From Torymus aiolomorphi (lineage: Eukaryota > Arthropoda > Insecta > Hymenoptera > Torymidae): a stretch of 64,000 bases of DNA. Numbering within the stretch: the first letter of the stretch is position 1; the number at the start of each line of letters is the position of its first letter. This document shows positions 9,416 to 20,753 of the stretch, piece by piece. A program made the position numbers and the translations under genes. The DNA lies in contig CM070874.1 in the NCBI GenBank assembly GCA_036365515.1, forward strand, positions 44,887,083 through 44,951,082. The letters run 5' to 3'. Below the pieces are notes generated by a model, which worked only from the letters and a program-made list of their open reading frames with translations, did not search any database and had not been told where the DNA came from.

Positions 9416-12213
9416 CTACCTCGGACGGGGTTAAACACGGCCTTTGAGCGAGACGCCAGCGATTGAGTCCCGGACGGACCGGCTGCACCAAGGGCGGGCG
9501 TCGGTGTAAGGGGTCTATCACCCCCGTTTCCCGTGGGCTTGCCTGCGTCCTTACGATCCTTCAGAACCATGATCTTCAGCCGCGGGAGCTTTGTGTTAAT
9601 CTCGTCTTCGTCAGGTTGATCTGCGGGGTTCCTGGATAACGCATCGGCGTTGCAGTTCAATTTTCCGGGTTTGTACTTGAATGTGTACTCGTACCCGGTG
9701 AATTTGAACATCCAACGCATGAGTCTTTGTCCCGGATCCTTCCGACTGTGCATCCAATTAAGGGGCTCGTGATCGGCTACTAAAGTAAACTTACGGCCTA
9801 ACAAGTAGGCTCTGAACTGGCTGAGAGCATATAGGACGGCTAGGCATTCCTTTTCGGTAGTACTATAGTTGCGTTCGGCTTTATTCAGGGTCCTCGATAG
9901 GTAATTTATGGGGTGATCAAATTTGTCCCTCTCTTGACTTAGTACGGCTCCTATGGCTCCATCAGATGCGTCAGTTGTCAGAGTGAAAGGTTTATTAAAA
10001 TCAGGGAACGCCAGAATTGGATAGTTACATAATTTGTCCTTCAAGATTTCGAACGCTTCCTCCTGATCGGGACCCCACAGAAAGTCTTTATCCTTTTTCT
10101 GGAGTTCGTACAGTGGCTTAGCGATCTTGGAGTAATCCTTGATAAACCGGCGATAGTACCCGGTGAGCCCAGTGAACTCTCTCACATTCCGTACCGTCTT
10201 GGGTCGAGGGAAATTCTTTACAGCATGAATTTTTCCTGGATCCGGTTCAACGCCCTTGGCGCTGACAATATGCCCTAAAAAGGCTACTTCCTTGCCCAGA
10301 AAGTGCACCTTTTCAGGTTGTAGGACGAGCTTGGTTTCTGTTAACCGGTCGAAGAACTTCCTTACTCGGCGGTCATGTTCTTCGAGGGTTTTAGCGTGGA
10401 TGATTACGTCATCCATGTACACCAGCAGCTCTTTACAATCGATCCCGCGCTTAATTTGATCCATTAGTCTTTGGAATGTAGCGGGGGCATTTTTGAGTCC
10501 CATTGGCATACGATTGAATTCATAGTGTCCTTCCGGCGTGGAGAACGCGGTTTTCCATTTGTCCTCTGGAGCCATTTGAATTTGATGAAAACCGGAAGCT
10601 AAATCGAACACCGAAAAATACACGGCGCCTCCCAATTGATCTAGAAGCTCGGCTATGCTCGGGAGGGGGTATGCGTCTCCAACAGTGCGTTGATTTAATT
10701 CTCGAAAATCCACGACCATGCGCCATCTAGGCTTCCCTTGTGGGTCCGGCCTCTTAGGGACGATCCATATCGGGGAGCTGCTAGGGCTATTGGAAGGCTC
10801 GATGATTCCCTCCTTAAGTTTCTTTTCGATGTCTCTTTGTATGAATTCCTTGTGTGCCACGGGATGTCGATATTGTTTTGCATTAACAGGCTTGTTGGTA
10901 TCCGTAGGGATAAAATGTTCCACAGCGTCCGTGCATGGCAAGGGGTCTCCTGGTAATAGGAAGACATTAGTGTAATCGTGGATCAATTTATCTACATAGG
11001 CCTTTTCTTGATCGTTCAGATGATCGGTGGGGATAATCTTTTTAAGTTCTTGCATCCTTTTGGAGCTTTCCATGATGGGGTTGTTGGCTGCGACCTCGAT
11101 ATCATCCTCCGATCCTGGTTCGAAGTCCATAGCTGCGTATTCGAAAGGAATGAGTTCTCCCGGTTGTACTTCGATGGTAACATCGTCCTCACGAGTATTG
11201 ATGGCCATCACATGGCAGCAGTTGTTTTCCACCCTTACGATTCCTTCTCCCACGTAGACGTCGTCGTACCCGACGTCCAGAAGAGGTAGGTAATCTTCCT
11301 TCAAATCCGTCTTGGCGAGGTTAATTTTAAGCACCCTGCGCGACCGGCGGGGGATAGTGTACCGAATGGGGGCAGGTTTGTGGGGCGAGTCAGTAGGCGG
11401 TCCCTGTAGGTTTTTATTGCTAGTCGTTTCAGTGCGTGGAACGGTGGAGTCTGCCTCCTCGCCCTTTGGTTGCTTGCAGGTGGCGGTGTCGCAAATATTT
11501 ATTGGTTTGGGCGCGGCGGGCGGATCGATGAAAGGAATTGGGTGCATGACGTCGCTCCCAATCATCAACGTATTATAATGATACGAGATGACAGCCTTTT
11601 CTTGCTTAAGGTAATTTCTACCTAGGACCCCGTCTTGATCGATAGGAAAGTCATCGTAAGTGACTAAAAACGTGACAGGTTTCTCCCGGATGGTAAGGGA
11701 GACAGTGCCTAAGGTTTCTACCGTTTGATCGCTAATACCGATCAAAGGGATGGCTTGGTTAGTGTCCACCAGTGCCTTGGGATCCAAGGCTCCAACCTTA
11801 ACTAGGTTGACGGTGGCACCGTTGTCAACCATAAATAAGAGTCCATCCTTGCGACCCTCGGGAACCCTTACGCGTACTACTGTAGGCTCATCCTCTCTCG
11901 CATCCTCTCGGCCAACTGATGAACAGGAACCAATCCGGACGGCTGTGTCATCGGGGCTCTTGCTAGAAACACCCGTGGCGTCGGGCTGGTTTGACTGGCT
12001 TGCGGAGTGAGTTGACTTACCGGTGGTTGCTCGCGAGCCATCGGCTGAACGATCGGTGCTGAGTGAACAGGGCTCGCCTCCGAAAGTTCCGGACGAGCCC
12101 TCTGGGAGTTTAAAGACGCCTGCGGCGAAGGGTATGAGGTCGGTGGGCCATGGGATGGAGGAAGGCCAAGGGTAAAACCCGAATGAGTTTATTGATTGTT
12201 TGGGTAGTACAAC
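9202..12213 (-). CDS. pol: Pol, first part: protease, reverse transcriptase, RNase H
   Basis: The frame is open from 12213, after a TAG at 12214-12216, and is entered from gag by a -1 shift; the first ATG is only at 11832. Counting from 11832, the protease has a DNGA active-site variant of D-T/S-G-A (residues 3-6), preceded by the strand GLLFM, and a VLGRNYL element (69-75). RT has D410 in FDLASG, MPMGLKNAPATFQ (442-454) and YMDD (472-475). RNase H has D621, E660 and D687 in TDAS, STTEKE and ADHEP. The tail (about 800-816) contains an AT-hook-like RGRGRPLG followed by lysines. No stop interrupts protease to RNase H. Length and motif order fit Gypsy-type Pol. Confidence 0.92.
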   Translation of the reverse strand, partial: VVLPKQSINSFGFYPWPSSIPWPTDLIPFAAGVFKLPEGSSGTFGGEPCSLSTDRSADGSRATTGKSTHSASQSNQPDATGVSSKSPDDTAVRIGSCSSVGREDAREDEPTVVRVRVPEGRKDGLLFMVDNGATVNLVKVGALDPKALVDTNQAIPLIGISDQTVETLGTVSLTIREKPVTFLVTYDDFPIDQDGVLGRNYLKQEKAVISYHYNTLMIGSDVMHPIPFIDPPAAPKPINICDTATCKQPKGEEADSTVPRTETTSNKNLQGPPTDSPHKPAPIRYTIPRRSRRVLKINLAKTDLKEDYLPLLDVGYDDVYVGEGIVRVENNCCHVMAINTREDDVTIEVQPGELIPFEYAAMDFEPGSEDDIEVAANNPIMESSKRMQELKKIIPTDHLNDQEKAYVDKLIHDYTNVFLLPGDPLPCTDAVEHFIPTDTNKPVNAKQYRHPVAHKEFIQRDIEKKLKEGIIEPSNSPSSSPIWIVPKRPDPQGKPRWRMVVDFRELNQRTVGDAYPLPSIAELLDQLGGAVYFSVFDLASGFHQIQMAPEDKWKTAFSTPEGHYEFNRMPMGLKNAPATFQRLMDQIKRGIDCKELLVYMDDVIIHAKTLEEHDRRVRKFFDRLTETKLVLQPEKVHFLGKEVAFLGHIVSAKGVEPDPGKIHAVKNFPRPKTVRNVREFTGLTGYYRRFIKDYSKIAKPLYELQKKDKDFLWGPDQEEAFEILKDKLCNYPILAFPDFNKPFTLTTDASDGAIGAVLSQERDKFDHPINYLSRTLNKAERNYSTTEKECLAVLYALSQFRAYLLGRKFTLVADHEPLNWMHSRKDPGQRLMRWMFKFTGYEYTFKYKPGKLNCNADALSRNPADQPDEDEINTKLPRLKIMVLKDRKDAGKPTGNGGDRPLTPTPALGAAGPSGTQSLASRSKAVFNPVRGRGRPLGALKKKTAPVLEHSVIAQRTRLRKRIGSAGNKDSDKRSPAPPSQSSTQKDFRPHQRRLVVALWMSL

Positions 12214-12396
12214 CTAGGGTCTATTGGTTCTTTAGGTCGAGGGGTTCCTTGCGGGTAACCTCGACCTCGACCTCGATATCCCCCTCTACCTCGATTGTAT
12301 TGCGCGAAGGGGGGTCGATCGCCACCGGGAGCGCCTCCATTGGGCGATGGTTCAGCCGGCCCCGTGTAGAAGTATCCGATATAGGGGTTTTCCAGT
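12189..12396 (-). pseudogene. gag: gag 3' remnant, RG-rich
   Basis: Only the last 65-70 residues of Gag remain. They include an Arg/Gly/Tyr-rich nucleic-acid-binding tract (RGGYRGRGRG) and end at a TAA at 12189-12191. The open frame runs upstream into the LTR by chance. No capsid region, start codon, leader or primer-binding site lies between it and the LTR, so at least 1 kb has been deleted. Confidence 0.8.
12198..12204 (-). promoter_or_regulatory. gag-pol -1 frameshift slippery heptamer CCCAAAC
   Basis: In the gag frame the codons are TAC CCA AAC AAT CAA TAA, so C-CCA-AAC fits the X-XXY-YYZ rule. Slipping back one base gives CCC AAA and enters the pol frame, which is open from just upstream. 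The gag stop lies 7-9 bases further on. I did not fold the downstream RNA. Confidence 0.8.
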
Positions 12397-12868
12397 AAAA
12401 AAAATAATTTTGTCCACTGCGACTCTTTCAACGTATATATAAAAACTGATTCTAGTAGACTTCGCTTAGTCTAAGCGTGAAGGCTGCTAATTTCTTACTG
12501 CCGAGTTGGCGTGGCATCGTCGAGCTGCGCGTCGCCTTCCCCCCTAATTGTGCTCGCTTTCTCTCTCGTACCCACGCACCATATGCCCCTTGACGACAAT
12601 GTCGCACCGCTGTGCAACGCTTATCGCCGCTAAGGGGTGTCTTATTACTCGGCGCGTGTAGGAATGCGCTTTTCGGCTACGAGGGGAGAGTGCTGCGTGG
12701 ACGTAACTTGTTGCAGCTTTGGGCGATAAGCTCTTAACTAGAATCGCGTATACAAATTTTAAAATTTTACTGCGGGGAAAATATACGTTCCAATGAAAAC
12801 CATTGTATTCATTATAAGTTGAACCAATTAAAGAAAAAAAGGTAAAGCCAAAAAGTTGTCACGGATCA
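12397..12868 (-). repeat. 5' LTR of the errantivirus-like element
   Basis: About 98% identical to 1700-2170. In element orientation it opens TGATCCG where the partner has TGTTACG, and ends TTTTTTTTAC directly against gag-derived sequence. The missing primer-binding site marks the deletion junction. Confidence 0.92.
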
Positions 12869-14523
12869 GATGTGTTAAATGAAGTGTTTATAACAAATTT
12901 AGAACCTCTACTTAAAATCAGAATTTAAAATATTGGTCAGACGTTAGAGGCTTGGTTAAAAAAAAAGCATTTTTTGTCTATACTTCAAGAAACTGAGTCG
13001 ATATTAGTGCTGTGCTCTTGTACATATTTACTTAAACACCAATTAAAAGATTATGCCAAATGAACATTAAAATACAGAAAAAAGCCAAAATGATGTGCTA
13101 TTGTTGTGAAAATTTCAACGAATAAAAGTGCTCAGTTAATCTAATTTTATAATTTTCTCACGGAGGGAGACGTCAAAATGTTTCAGAGGATTTCTCAGTA
13201 AATATTTTTCTACACAAGATTCAGATAATTATTTGAAAAAGTATACAAGAATGTTAAGAAAGCTTTTATTATCAGTAATTATAGTTCATAAACTGATTGT
13301 TTTTAATTTTACAAGATGTGTGCGGCAATCATGAGTTATTAAATTAAGCTGTTTTATACTTTCTACTATAAAAGAATATCGATAAAGCTTTTTTCTCCCA
13401 ATGATCCTTAGTTCATAAACTTTTGTTTTTAATTTTGCAAGATGTGTCTGATAGATTATTAATTCAAGTGGTTTCTAGTGAAAACTTCAACGAATCCAGG
13501 TGTTGAAAATAATGTAATTAATGATTGGCTTATGGTGAGGGGCACCAAATGATTCAGAAGAGCCATTTGTTCTGTGAATATACAGTACATGAAACCATAA
13601 TATAAATTACTGTAATGGCTACTTTTTGAATCTGCAACCAACATTTTAATTTGCTAGCTGATTGTGATGCAATAATATGATTATTAGATCTAGTACCCTT
13701 GCAAGTCTTTGATAAAATATTATGAAAAAGAAATATGTGGATATCAAAATTGTAAAAAAAACAAAAGCAAATGGATGCATAAGAGTGTTTTGTAAAAAAA
13801 CTTAGTATCAGGTTCTGTTACGTAAGGGTAGTTAACTTGGCAAAGTTTGAGCTTCGCATTTTGTAAAGGCTAGAGGATTAGGTGATTTCAGAGAAATAGA
13901 TGCGAAAGAATAGTTTTTAAAAAACTTTGTACCACCTGCTGCTATGGAAATGGCAGTTGACATGAGAACTCAACTGCTCAGCCAACTTTGAGCTTCAAGT
14001 TTTATAAAAGCAAGAGAATCAAGTGATATAGAGATTTGAATTGTAATTCTGAGAACTTGTACTTTTTTCTTCTATTCCTTGCGATAGCTACAAAGAAAAA
14101 ATATATTATTGTTATCGTTTTTAACAACTTTAAATTCTCTGTTGAAATACTAATAAAAGTTTAATGTTTTTATCCAAACAATCTTGCTCTCAACAACTGT
14201 CCAACTCTCTACAAAGAACTTGACTGAAAGCTTAAATGTTTTTTTGAAACAATTATAATAAATACTTTTAAAACCTATTTTTTAAAGTATTTTCTATCTG
14301 TAAATTATTCATTATTATATTTGCTCTACAAAATATCTCAAAAAATGGTCCATTTCTATATCTTTTAAAAAATCCATTAATAAATTATTTTACAAAACTT
14401 CTACAATCCTTTACAAACTTTTGCAAGCAACGAGAATGTTATGAGGCCATGTTATTATTAAAAAAATGTTCTCAGTGCACGCCATCTGTGAGTGTTCTTG
14501 GAACTAAAAGTTCTACGCATACA
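12869..14523. repeat. AT-rich decayed tandem repeats, no gene
   Basis: No gene is recognised. Two pairs of diverged direct repeats of about 125 bp are visible. One starts near 13262 and 13388, sharing AGTTCATAAAC and TTTTTAATTTTRCAAGATGTGT. The other starts near 13797 and 13922, sharing CTTTGAGCTTC and AGTGATWTAGAGA-type words. They look like old local duplications. Confidence 0.5.
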
Positions 14524-15295
14524 GCGTTGACCCCGCAGTATTCTGACTGTATCATTTGAGCAACTTCAGAGCGTACATTTGTAAGACGGAGTGAACAGCT
14601 GTTTGGATCCAACGGAATGGACCAATCCTGAATTTCGAACGTGGGAACGGATAATTAACGACAACGAGATTGTTCGGATTTGTCGTCTAAGTTATAAACA
14701 CAAAGTGAGTAAGCTTCTTGTTGTACCGAAAATTATTTAGAATAATCAATTATGAAATATGTCTAAATAAATATATTAATATTATTTTACAGCTGTGCAT
14801 ACAATGCTAAACGATCTTCTACCAGTTCATGTTTACTACAGATTTAATCCTTATTTAGCAGAAATGCTCATTATGGTAGAAATAAAGGAAAATTTCAACA
14901 TGCTGCTAAATTATGCAAGCAATAACACCTGTGCAAAAAATTACTGATTGGGTTAAGTTACAAAGAATTATTTTAGGCATTTAAACGTCAGAAATATCAA
15001 AAAGTGGCGTAATTCCTGTATATAACAGAAAATACAATCATTAAAGAAACTTCTAGACTTGTATTGCCTTATTATCTCTTTAACATTTATTCCTAAGAGA
15101 TATCTATAGAAATATGTTTTAGGCTGTGATATAAATAGTTTTATGTTATAGAAAAAAGGGTTCAGTCAAATTTTATATGCTTTATGAAAATTATGTCTAA
15201 AAGGAATCTAGTAACATGAAGCTGAAAAATGAATATAAATTTACTTAAAACATGTAAGTCGCTTACTTGAAATGGATCAATAGGAAAATATCTAC

Positions 15296-15760
15296 AACTA
15301 ATTTATGATCGCTTTTGCGTAAATTCATGTTTCGGAAAGTACTTTCATAAGTCATTTTCGCTTCCAATCGATAGTTAATTTTAAATTTCGTATTAATTGA
15401 AAATTTTGCGTTTTGCACGGCTAAATTTGTGATATATTACTAAATTGGACCTCTAACAACCATTTCCAATTTGTTTCATCGAAATACATGTTTCGGAAGG
15501 TACTTTAATAAGGCATTTTCGGTTTCGCTCAGTACTAAATTTATAAGAAAACTAAATTTTTGCGTTTTGCACGCCCAATTTTTTGTGGATATTATTGCGA
15601 GTGCATTGGAAACTACACTCATAAGTTTCTGGGTGAATCGATGTTTCGGAAGATATAAATAATTAATAAAAACGCAGCCTAACCTATAGATGAATTTTCA
15701 CTTGTATGCAATTTATTTATAAAACTGCATTTTGCACGCCAAATTTTGCAGTGATTAAAT
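15296..15760. repeat. Three tandem units of about 155-160 bp
   Basis: TGTTTCGGAA recurs at 15328, 15489 and 15642, and a GCGTTTTGCACG or GCATTTTGCACG word recurs in each unit. The same array in reverse complement lies at about 30390-30850 in the other arm, so it predates the duplication. Confidence 0.8.
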
Positions 15761-16586
15761 AACGGATAAATAACGGCAACGCGATAGTTCGGGTTTTTAA
15801 GCGGAGAATTATTTCATCTTTTGGAGGTAGTAATAATAATAATAAGAATAGTGGCTTTGAAATCTTTAAGTATTTTGAATTATTTCTTGTATTTCCATTA
15901 TATTTATTTTTTTTCTTTTATGATAGTAACACATTATTTAATAATTTGTTAATAAAAAAATTTGTTGGATTAAGGTCTTTGTTTAAAGAATTTTGTAATG
16001 CTAAATCATTTCAAATATTAAAATAATGTGAAAAATAATTCAATTTTCCTAAATAAAACATGAGACAGAACTTTGTTTAACTATTAATAATAATTACTTC
16101 TACTATTGTTATATCATGATACATGGGTTAAAAATTATTGAAAAAATAAACTATAGTTATTTTAATAAATATAGTTGAATACAATGTCATTTATTATTGT
16201 CAACTACATTGAGAAGTATTTTTTTCACAAATCAATAACATGTAGAAAACAATTAGTTTAGAAGAGAGCATGCGTAACAGCTTAACACTGAGCGTAATAA
16301 TAGTACATAATAATATAATAATATTAATGATAATATGAATCGCAGCTTACATATATAATGTTAGGTCATACAATAAATCAACTGGTTATCCAGAAGTCAA
16401 CAGTACAATTGTTAAACCTCACGCCGAATAATTTGCCATACACTTATCCAGCACGATTTTTAACAAAACAAACAAATTAAAAGAATTAAACATACACTTT
16501 ACATTTAAATAATTCAAGAATAATATAATTTCTAGTATTATCAACACTTTTATATTAACTATATAATGTAACAACGCCAAGCTATA

Positions 16587-17188
16587 CAAGGTGTCCCATT
16601 TTAATCGCCCCAGGCAAATATCTTGAAAAGTATGAGAGATGGAAAAAAACTTTAAAAACAAAAGTTGTAGGGTGCAAAGGGGGTCAGCTAATGGTAACAA
16701 CGACTTTGACCTTGAACTCTATTTTCAAGGTTATTTCAAGGTCAAAGTGATTTTTTTAAATGAGAATCCCTACTTTCGACCCCGGAAATAGAAAGATCAG
16801 AAAATTTTACGTTCAGAAAGGTCTGATATGTTGGGGTTTCAAGGTCAACCAGCTAATTTAATGAGGTCGACCTGGGAATACCTCTAGGAAGGACAAAATT
16901 GACCTTGACGTTCAAGGTCATTTTAAGGTAAGTTGATTTTATAAAATGGAACCCCTTATTTTTGACCCTGGAAATGGAAAGAGCGGAAGAATTTACGTCC
17001 GAATATGACCTTGACCTCGACCTTGACTTTAACCGTGATCTGGAAGGTTAATTTAAGGTCAAGTCGATTTTTTAAAAATTCCCTTATTTTTGACCTCGGA
17101 AATGGAAAGAGAAGAAAATTTTACGTTCAGATATGTACCGTCATATGGTGTCAAAGTTGGCCCTCTGGGGTCAATTAAGGGTCAAATC
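16587..17188. repeat. Left TIR of the mariner, with TCAAGGTCA sites
   Basis: The repeat contains internal subrepeats, with GGAAATRGAAAGA followed by TTTACGT near 16784, 16970 and 17099. It has six perfect TCAAGGTCA words in either orientation, at 16707, 16736, 16840, 16900, 16912 and 17006. TCAAGGTCA is the extended half-site bound by FTZ-F1 and ERR-type nuclear receptors. Confidence 0.9.
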
Positions 17189-17746
17189 GTGCTTGAGGTC
17201 AATTGGGGTCAAATTAATTTTTTTAATCTGATGTGTTCTTACTTTTGTCAGCGTAACTCTGAAGGATTTTTGGGATTAATTTTCGGTATGAAAAGGTACT
17301 TTTCTTCTTGTTCTTTCTTGGTTAGGTTGGCACCATTGAAATGTACGGCTACGTCAAATGATATTTTTTAAGTATGAGTGACCGATTACTTTAAGGTAGT
17401 TATGAGGCGATGATTTAATGGTTTTGTTATGAGTCAATTATAAATATTCGAATTCTTTAGTTTGGTCAATTTGGGAATATTTTCATTTTTTTTAAAGAGT
17501 AATAACAATACTGCACTCGAAAATAGGTAGAGTTAGTTATTTTTAGTGGTGTCACTGTGCACAGTACAAATAAAGAAAACCTTTTGATTTCTTATTATTG
17601 AATAGCATACGGTAATGATTTCATGTGTTTATTAGAATAAATAACTTTTTCGCTCATTTCCGAAAATTGCCTTCTTAATTTCTTTTTATACATACAATTG
17701 AAGTGGAAAACCAAATTTCTTTTGTGGTACCATATTCCTTTTTGAG

Positions 17747-18805
17747 ATGGCTGATTACACGCCCCAGGAGATTGTGAATATGATAAAAGTTGTTGGTGAA
17801 TGTCATGATAATTATAGGGCTGCAGAAAGACGCTATGCCGAGAAATATCCCAATGCCCGTCACCCAGATAGGAAAGCCATCAAAAGATTATTAACGCGAG
17901 CTACACAAGGCTCCATCGTTCGTAAGAGGCGCAAAACTGGAACGAAACAGCACATTGCGCTGGGTGTGCGAGCTATTATTGCTGAAAATCCCCACATTTC
18001 AACACGAGATTTGCAACGAATGCATGGTGTTCCCAAATCAACAGTAAATCGCCTGTTGAAAACATCTAAATTTCACCCCTACGACGTTCGCCTTACACAA
18101 ACACTAGAGGATGGAGATTATGCACGGCGTTTAAATTTTTGTCAATGGGCAAATAATCAGATACGTAGGGACCCTTTCTTTTTTGATCGAGTGCTATTCT
18201 CAGATGAAGCAAAATTTGATAATATGGGTGGTGTCAATCTTCATAATGCCCACTATTACGCTGAACAAAATCCTCATTGGCAACGAGATCATCGAATCCA
18301 GAGACGTTGGTCAATAAACGTGTGGGCAGGTATAATTGGAGATTATGTGCTGGGACCTATCTTTTACAATCAAAATTTGAATGGACAATTGTATTTGGAT
18401 ATTTTGCAAAACCAGCTACCTCCTCTATTAGAAGATATCCCACTTATCTTACGGCGGGATATGTGGTTTCATCAAGATGGAGCTGCTGCACATCGCGTTC
18501 GATCAGTCAAGAATTTTCTCAATGATACGTATCGTAATCGTTGGATTGGCATCGGCAGCCAAGTACACGAGTGGCCGCCTAGATCCCCAGACCTCACACC
18601 TCTTGACTTTTTTTTGTGGGGAGTAGTTAAAGGCAAAGTTTTTGCACATGCTCCAACAACCTTAGAGAACATGAGAGGAAGAATTATGGAAGCTTTCCAA
18701 TCCATTTCAGTGGAAACATTGAGGAATGTTCAAGCAAGCTTCCGAAGAAGGATGCAAATGTGTTTCAGAGAGAACGGACACTTGATCGAGCATTTGCTGC
18801 CTTAG
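17747..18805 (+). CDS. Tc1/mariner-superfamily transposase, intact
   Basis: The frame encodes 352 residues from an ATG. The N-terminus (about 1-60) resembles the DUF4817-type helix-turn-helix seen in arthropod mariner relatives. A second helix-turn-helix follows (about 88-115, with RDLQRMHGVPKSTVNRLL). The catalytic triad is D in LFSDEAKFD, D in WFHQDGAAAH and D in SPDLTPLDFFLWG. Thirty-seven residues separate the last two, a DD37D spacing. It cuts and pastes the element at TA. No stop or frameshift is present and the ends are intact, so it may still be active. I would place it in the IS630-Tc1-mariner superfamily without naming a family. Confidence 0.9.
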   Translation: MADYTPQEIVNMIKVVGECHDNYRAAERRYAEKYPNARHPDRKAIKRLLTRATQGSIVRKRRKTGTKQHIALGVRAIIAENPHISTRDLQRMHGVPKSTVNRLLKTSKFHPYDVRLTQTLEDGDYARRLNFCQWANNQIRRDPFFFDRVLFSDEAKFDNMGGVNLHNAHYYAEQNPHWQRDHRIQRRWSINVWAGIIGDYVLGPIFYNQNLNGQLYLDILQNQLPPLLEDIPLILRRDMWFHQDGAAAHRVRSVKNFLNDTYRNRWIGIGSQVHEWPPRSPDLTPLDFFLWGVVKGKVFAHAPTTLENMRGRIMEAFQSISVETLRNVQASFRRRMQMCFRENGHLIEHLLP

Positions 18806-19025
18806 AGCTTCAAATGACAGTCCCTTAATCAATCGGCCCTTTTCAGGGCCAATGATGTACGAAATCCTTTCGGCAACCTCCACGCGGTGCACATTGGGTA
18901 ATGCTAATGTCGAGGGTAGTCTTTCTAATTTTCGATTCATTTGAGGGAGAAAAAATACTTTTAGATTCCTAAGTAACTCATAAAAACAGTGAAATCCACT
19001 TCAAAAAAATTAATTTATTTATTAT

Positions 19026-19622
19026 TACCCTTAATTGACCCCAGAGGGCCAACTTTGACACCATATGACGGTACATATCTGAACGTAAAATTTTCTTCTC
19101 TTTCCATTTCCGAGGTCAAAAATAAGGGGATTTTAAAAAAATCGACTTGATCTTAAAATAACCTTCCAGATCACGGTTAAAGTCAAGGTCGAGGTCAAGG
19201 TCATATTCGGACGTAAATTCTTCCGCTCTTTCCGTTTCCGGGGTCAAAAATAAGGGGTTCCATTTTATAAAATCAACTTACCTTAAAATGACCTTGAACC
19301 TCAAGGTCAATTTTGTCCTTCCTAGAGGTATTCCCAGGTCGACATCATTAAATTAGCTGGTTGACCTTGAAACCCCAACATATCAGACCTTTCTGAACGT
19401 AAAATTTTCTGCTCCTTCCATTTCCGGGGTTGAAAGTAGGGGTCCTCATTCAAAAAAATCACTTTGACCTTGAAATAACCTTGAAAATAGAGTTCAAGAT
19501 CAAAGTCGTTGTTACCATTAGCTGACCCCCTTTGCACCCTACAACTTTTGTATTTAAAGTTTTTTTCCATCTCCCATACTTTTCAAGATATTTGCCTGGG
19601 GCGATTAAAATGGGACACCTTG
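19026..19622. repeat. Right TIR of the mariner
   Basis: Reverse complement of 16587-17188 with scattered differences, ending CACCTTG next to TA. It also carries several AAGGTCA words. Confidence 0.9.
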
Positions 19623-19624
19623 TA

Positions 19625-20753
19625 TATTTACTTTGCACACTCACACGTCATACTCATACATTATACGTACATTAATTTCAACTAATATGTACAAAATTAT
19701 TACACTAGATTCGTAAAGCAAACAAAAATTAGTATGAACTACATTTCATGAAAAATGAACAATTAATGTCTAGATTAAATGTTGGATTAGCACAATTTTT
19801 ACTCGAAGGCACGTTTATTAGCATAATTTTTACTCGAAGGCACGTTTTGAGAAGATTATTATCATTCAATTTTTCATTACATATAAGTTATCAAAAAGTC
19901 TTTTGTTACAGATAGTATAATCGTCAAAAAGTTACAAGTTGTAGTACAAAAATTCGTCATTGGTTTGTTACTTTAGCTTTGCTCCAATTTGAAAATATGA
20001 AATTCAAATCTGAAAGGATTAGGACGAGCTGAACGAGAGTTTCCTCTAAATTGTCACGCACGGAAGAAATGCAACAAATATTAACTATTACACAGATTGT
20101 TAATTCGAAATTTCGTCATCTCCGTCGAGAGAACAGCACGTGGGAAAAGCTATGCATAAGTAACATCGGCGCGCGTCTCTTATTTACAATTGATTGTGTA
20201 TACATATACAATTTTCTAATATTCGATTATCTTTTATACACTCAAAATATTCGACTTCCAATTCGTCATCGTCGACTATATCCATCGCCTTCCCACGCTC
20301 TCTTTTTCCCAACGGAGGTCTACGTTACTCACATACATCGTTTCTTCTAGACACTGCGAGGGGTACAAGTTACGTAGTAAATCAGTTTTCTACCTCTCTT
20401 GATTATTTTTTTCGTTTTTTTTTTAACACGTTTTCTCCTTAACATTTGAAAATATATAATTATTTATATCCTTATATTGCATTGCTAGCACTTCATGCAG
20501 CTACATCCCTATATAAGCCAACTCTTCGTAGGATATCGTTCGCTAACATGATCGTTGCATATATGCATAAGTATACTACAATGCGGTGTGTATACGGATA
20601 TCGGAGTCTCGGAGCGCGAACTTTATATATAAAGCTGCGCAAGTGTCGCGCGCGCGGTACACACAGACATGCGTGTTCCTGTCACTATATATCGTGTCGA
20701 GAGAAAGAGAGAGAACATTTTTTCCTTTTTTTGCTATCGTTTCACTAAAAACT
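19625..20753. other. Segment downstream of the PDZ exon, likely 3' UTR or flank
   Basis: I see no gene on the plus strand. Read on the minus strand it follows the PDZ stop codon, so part of it may be 3' UTR. A minus-strand AATAAA occurs at about 19814-19819. The whole stretch is missing from the mirrored arm. Confidence 0.35.

Larger units (their letters stand above)
16587..19622 (+). mobile_element. Tc1/mariner-superfamily transposon with 600-bp TIRs
   Basis: A complete 3.0-kb element flanked by TA. Both ends read CAAGGTGTCCCATTTTAATC inward, and the inverted repeats run about 600 bp (16587-17188 and 19026-19622). The transposase frame is intact and lies between the repeats. The mirrored arm carries the unoccupied site (TA at 29550-29551 in matching flank), which fixes both ends exactly and shows that insertion came after the inverted duplication. 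Confidence 0.95.

Noticed and set aside
16419..16700. Minus-strand frame of 93 codons spanning the mariner end
   Set aside because: It runs across the transposon boundary and has no domain.
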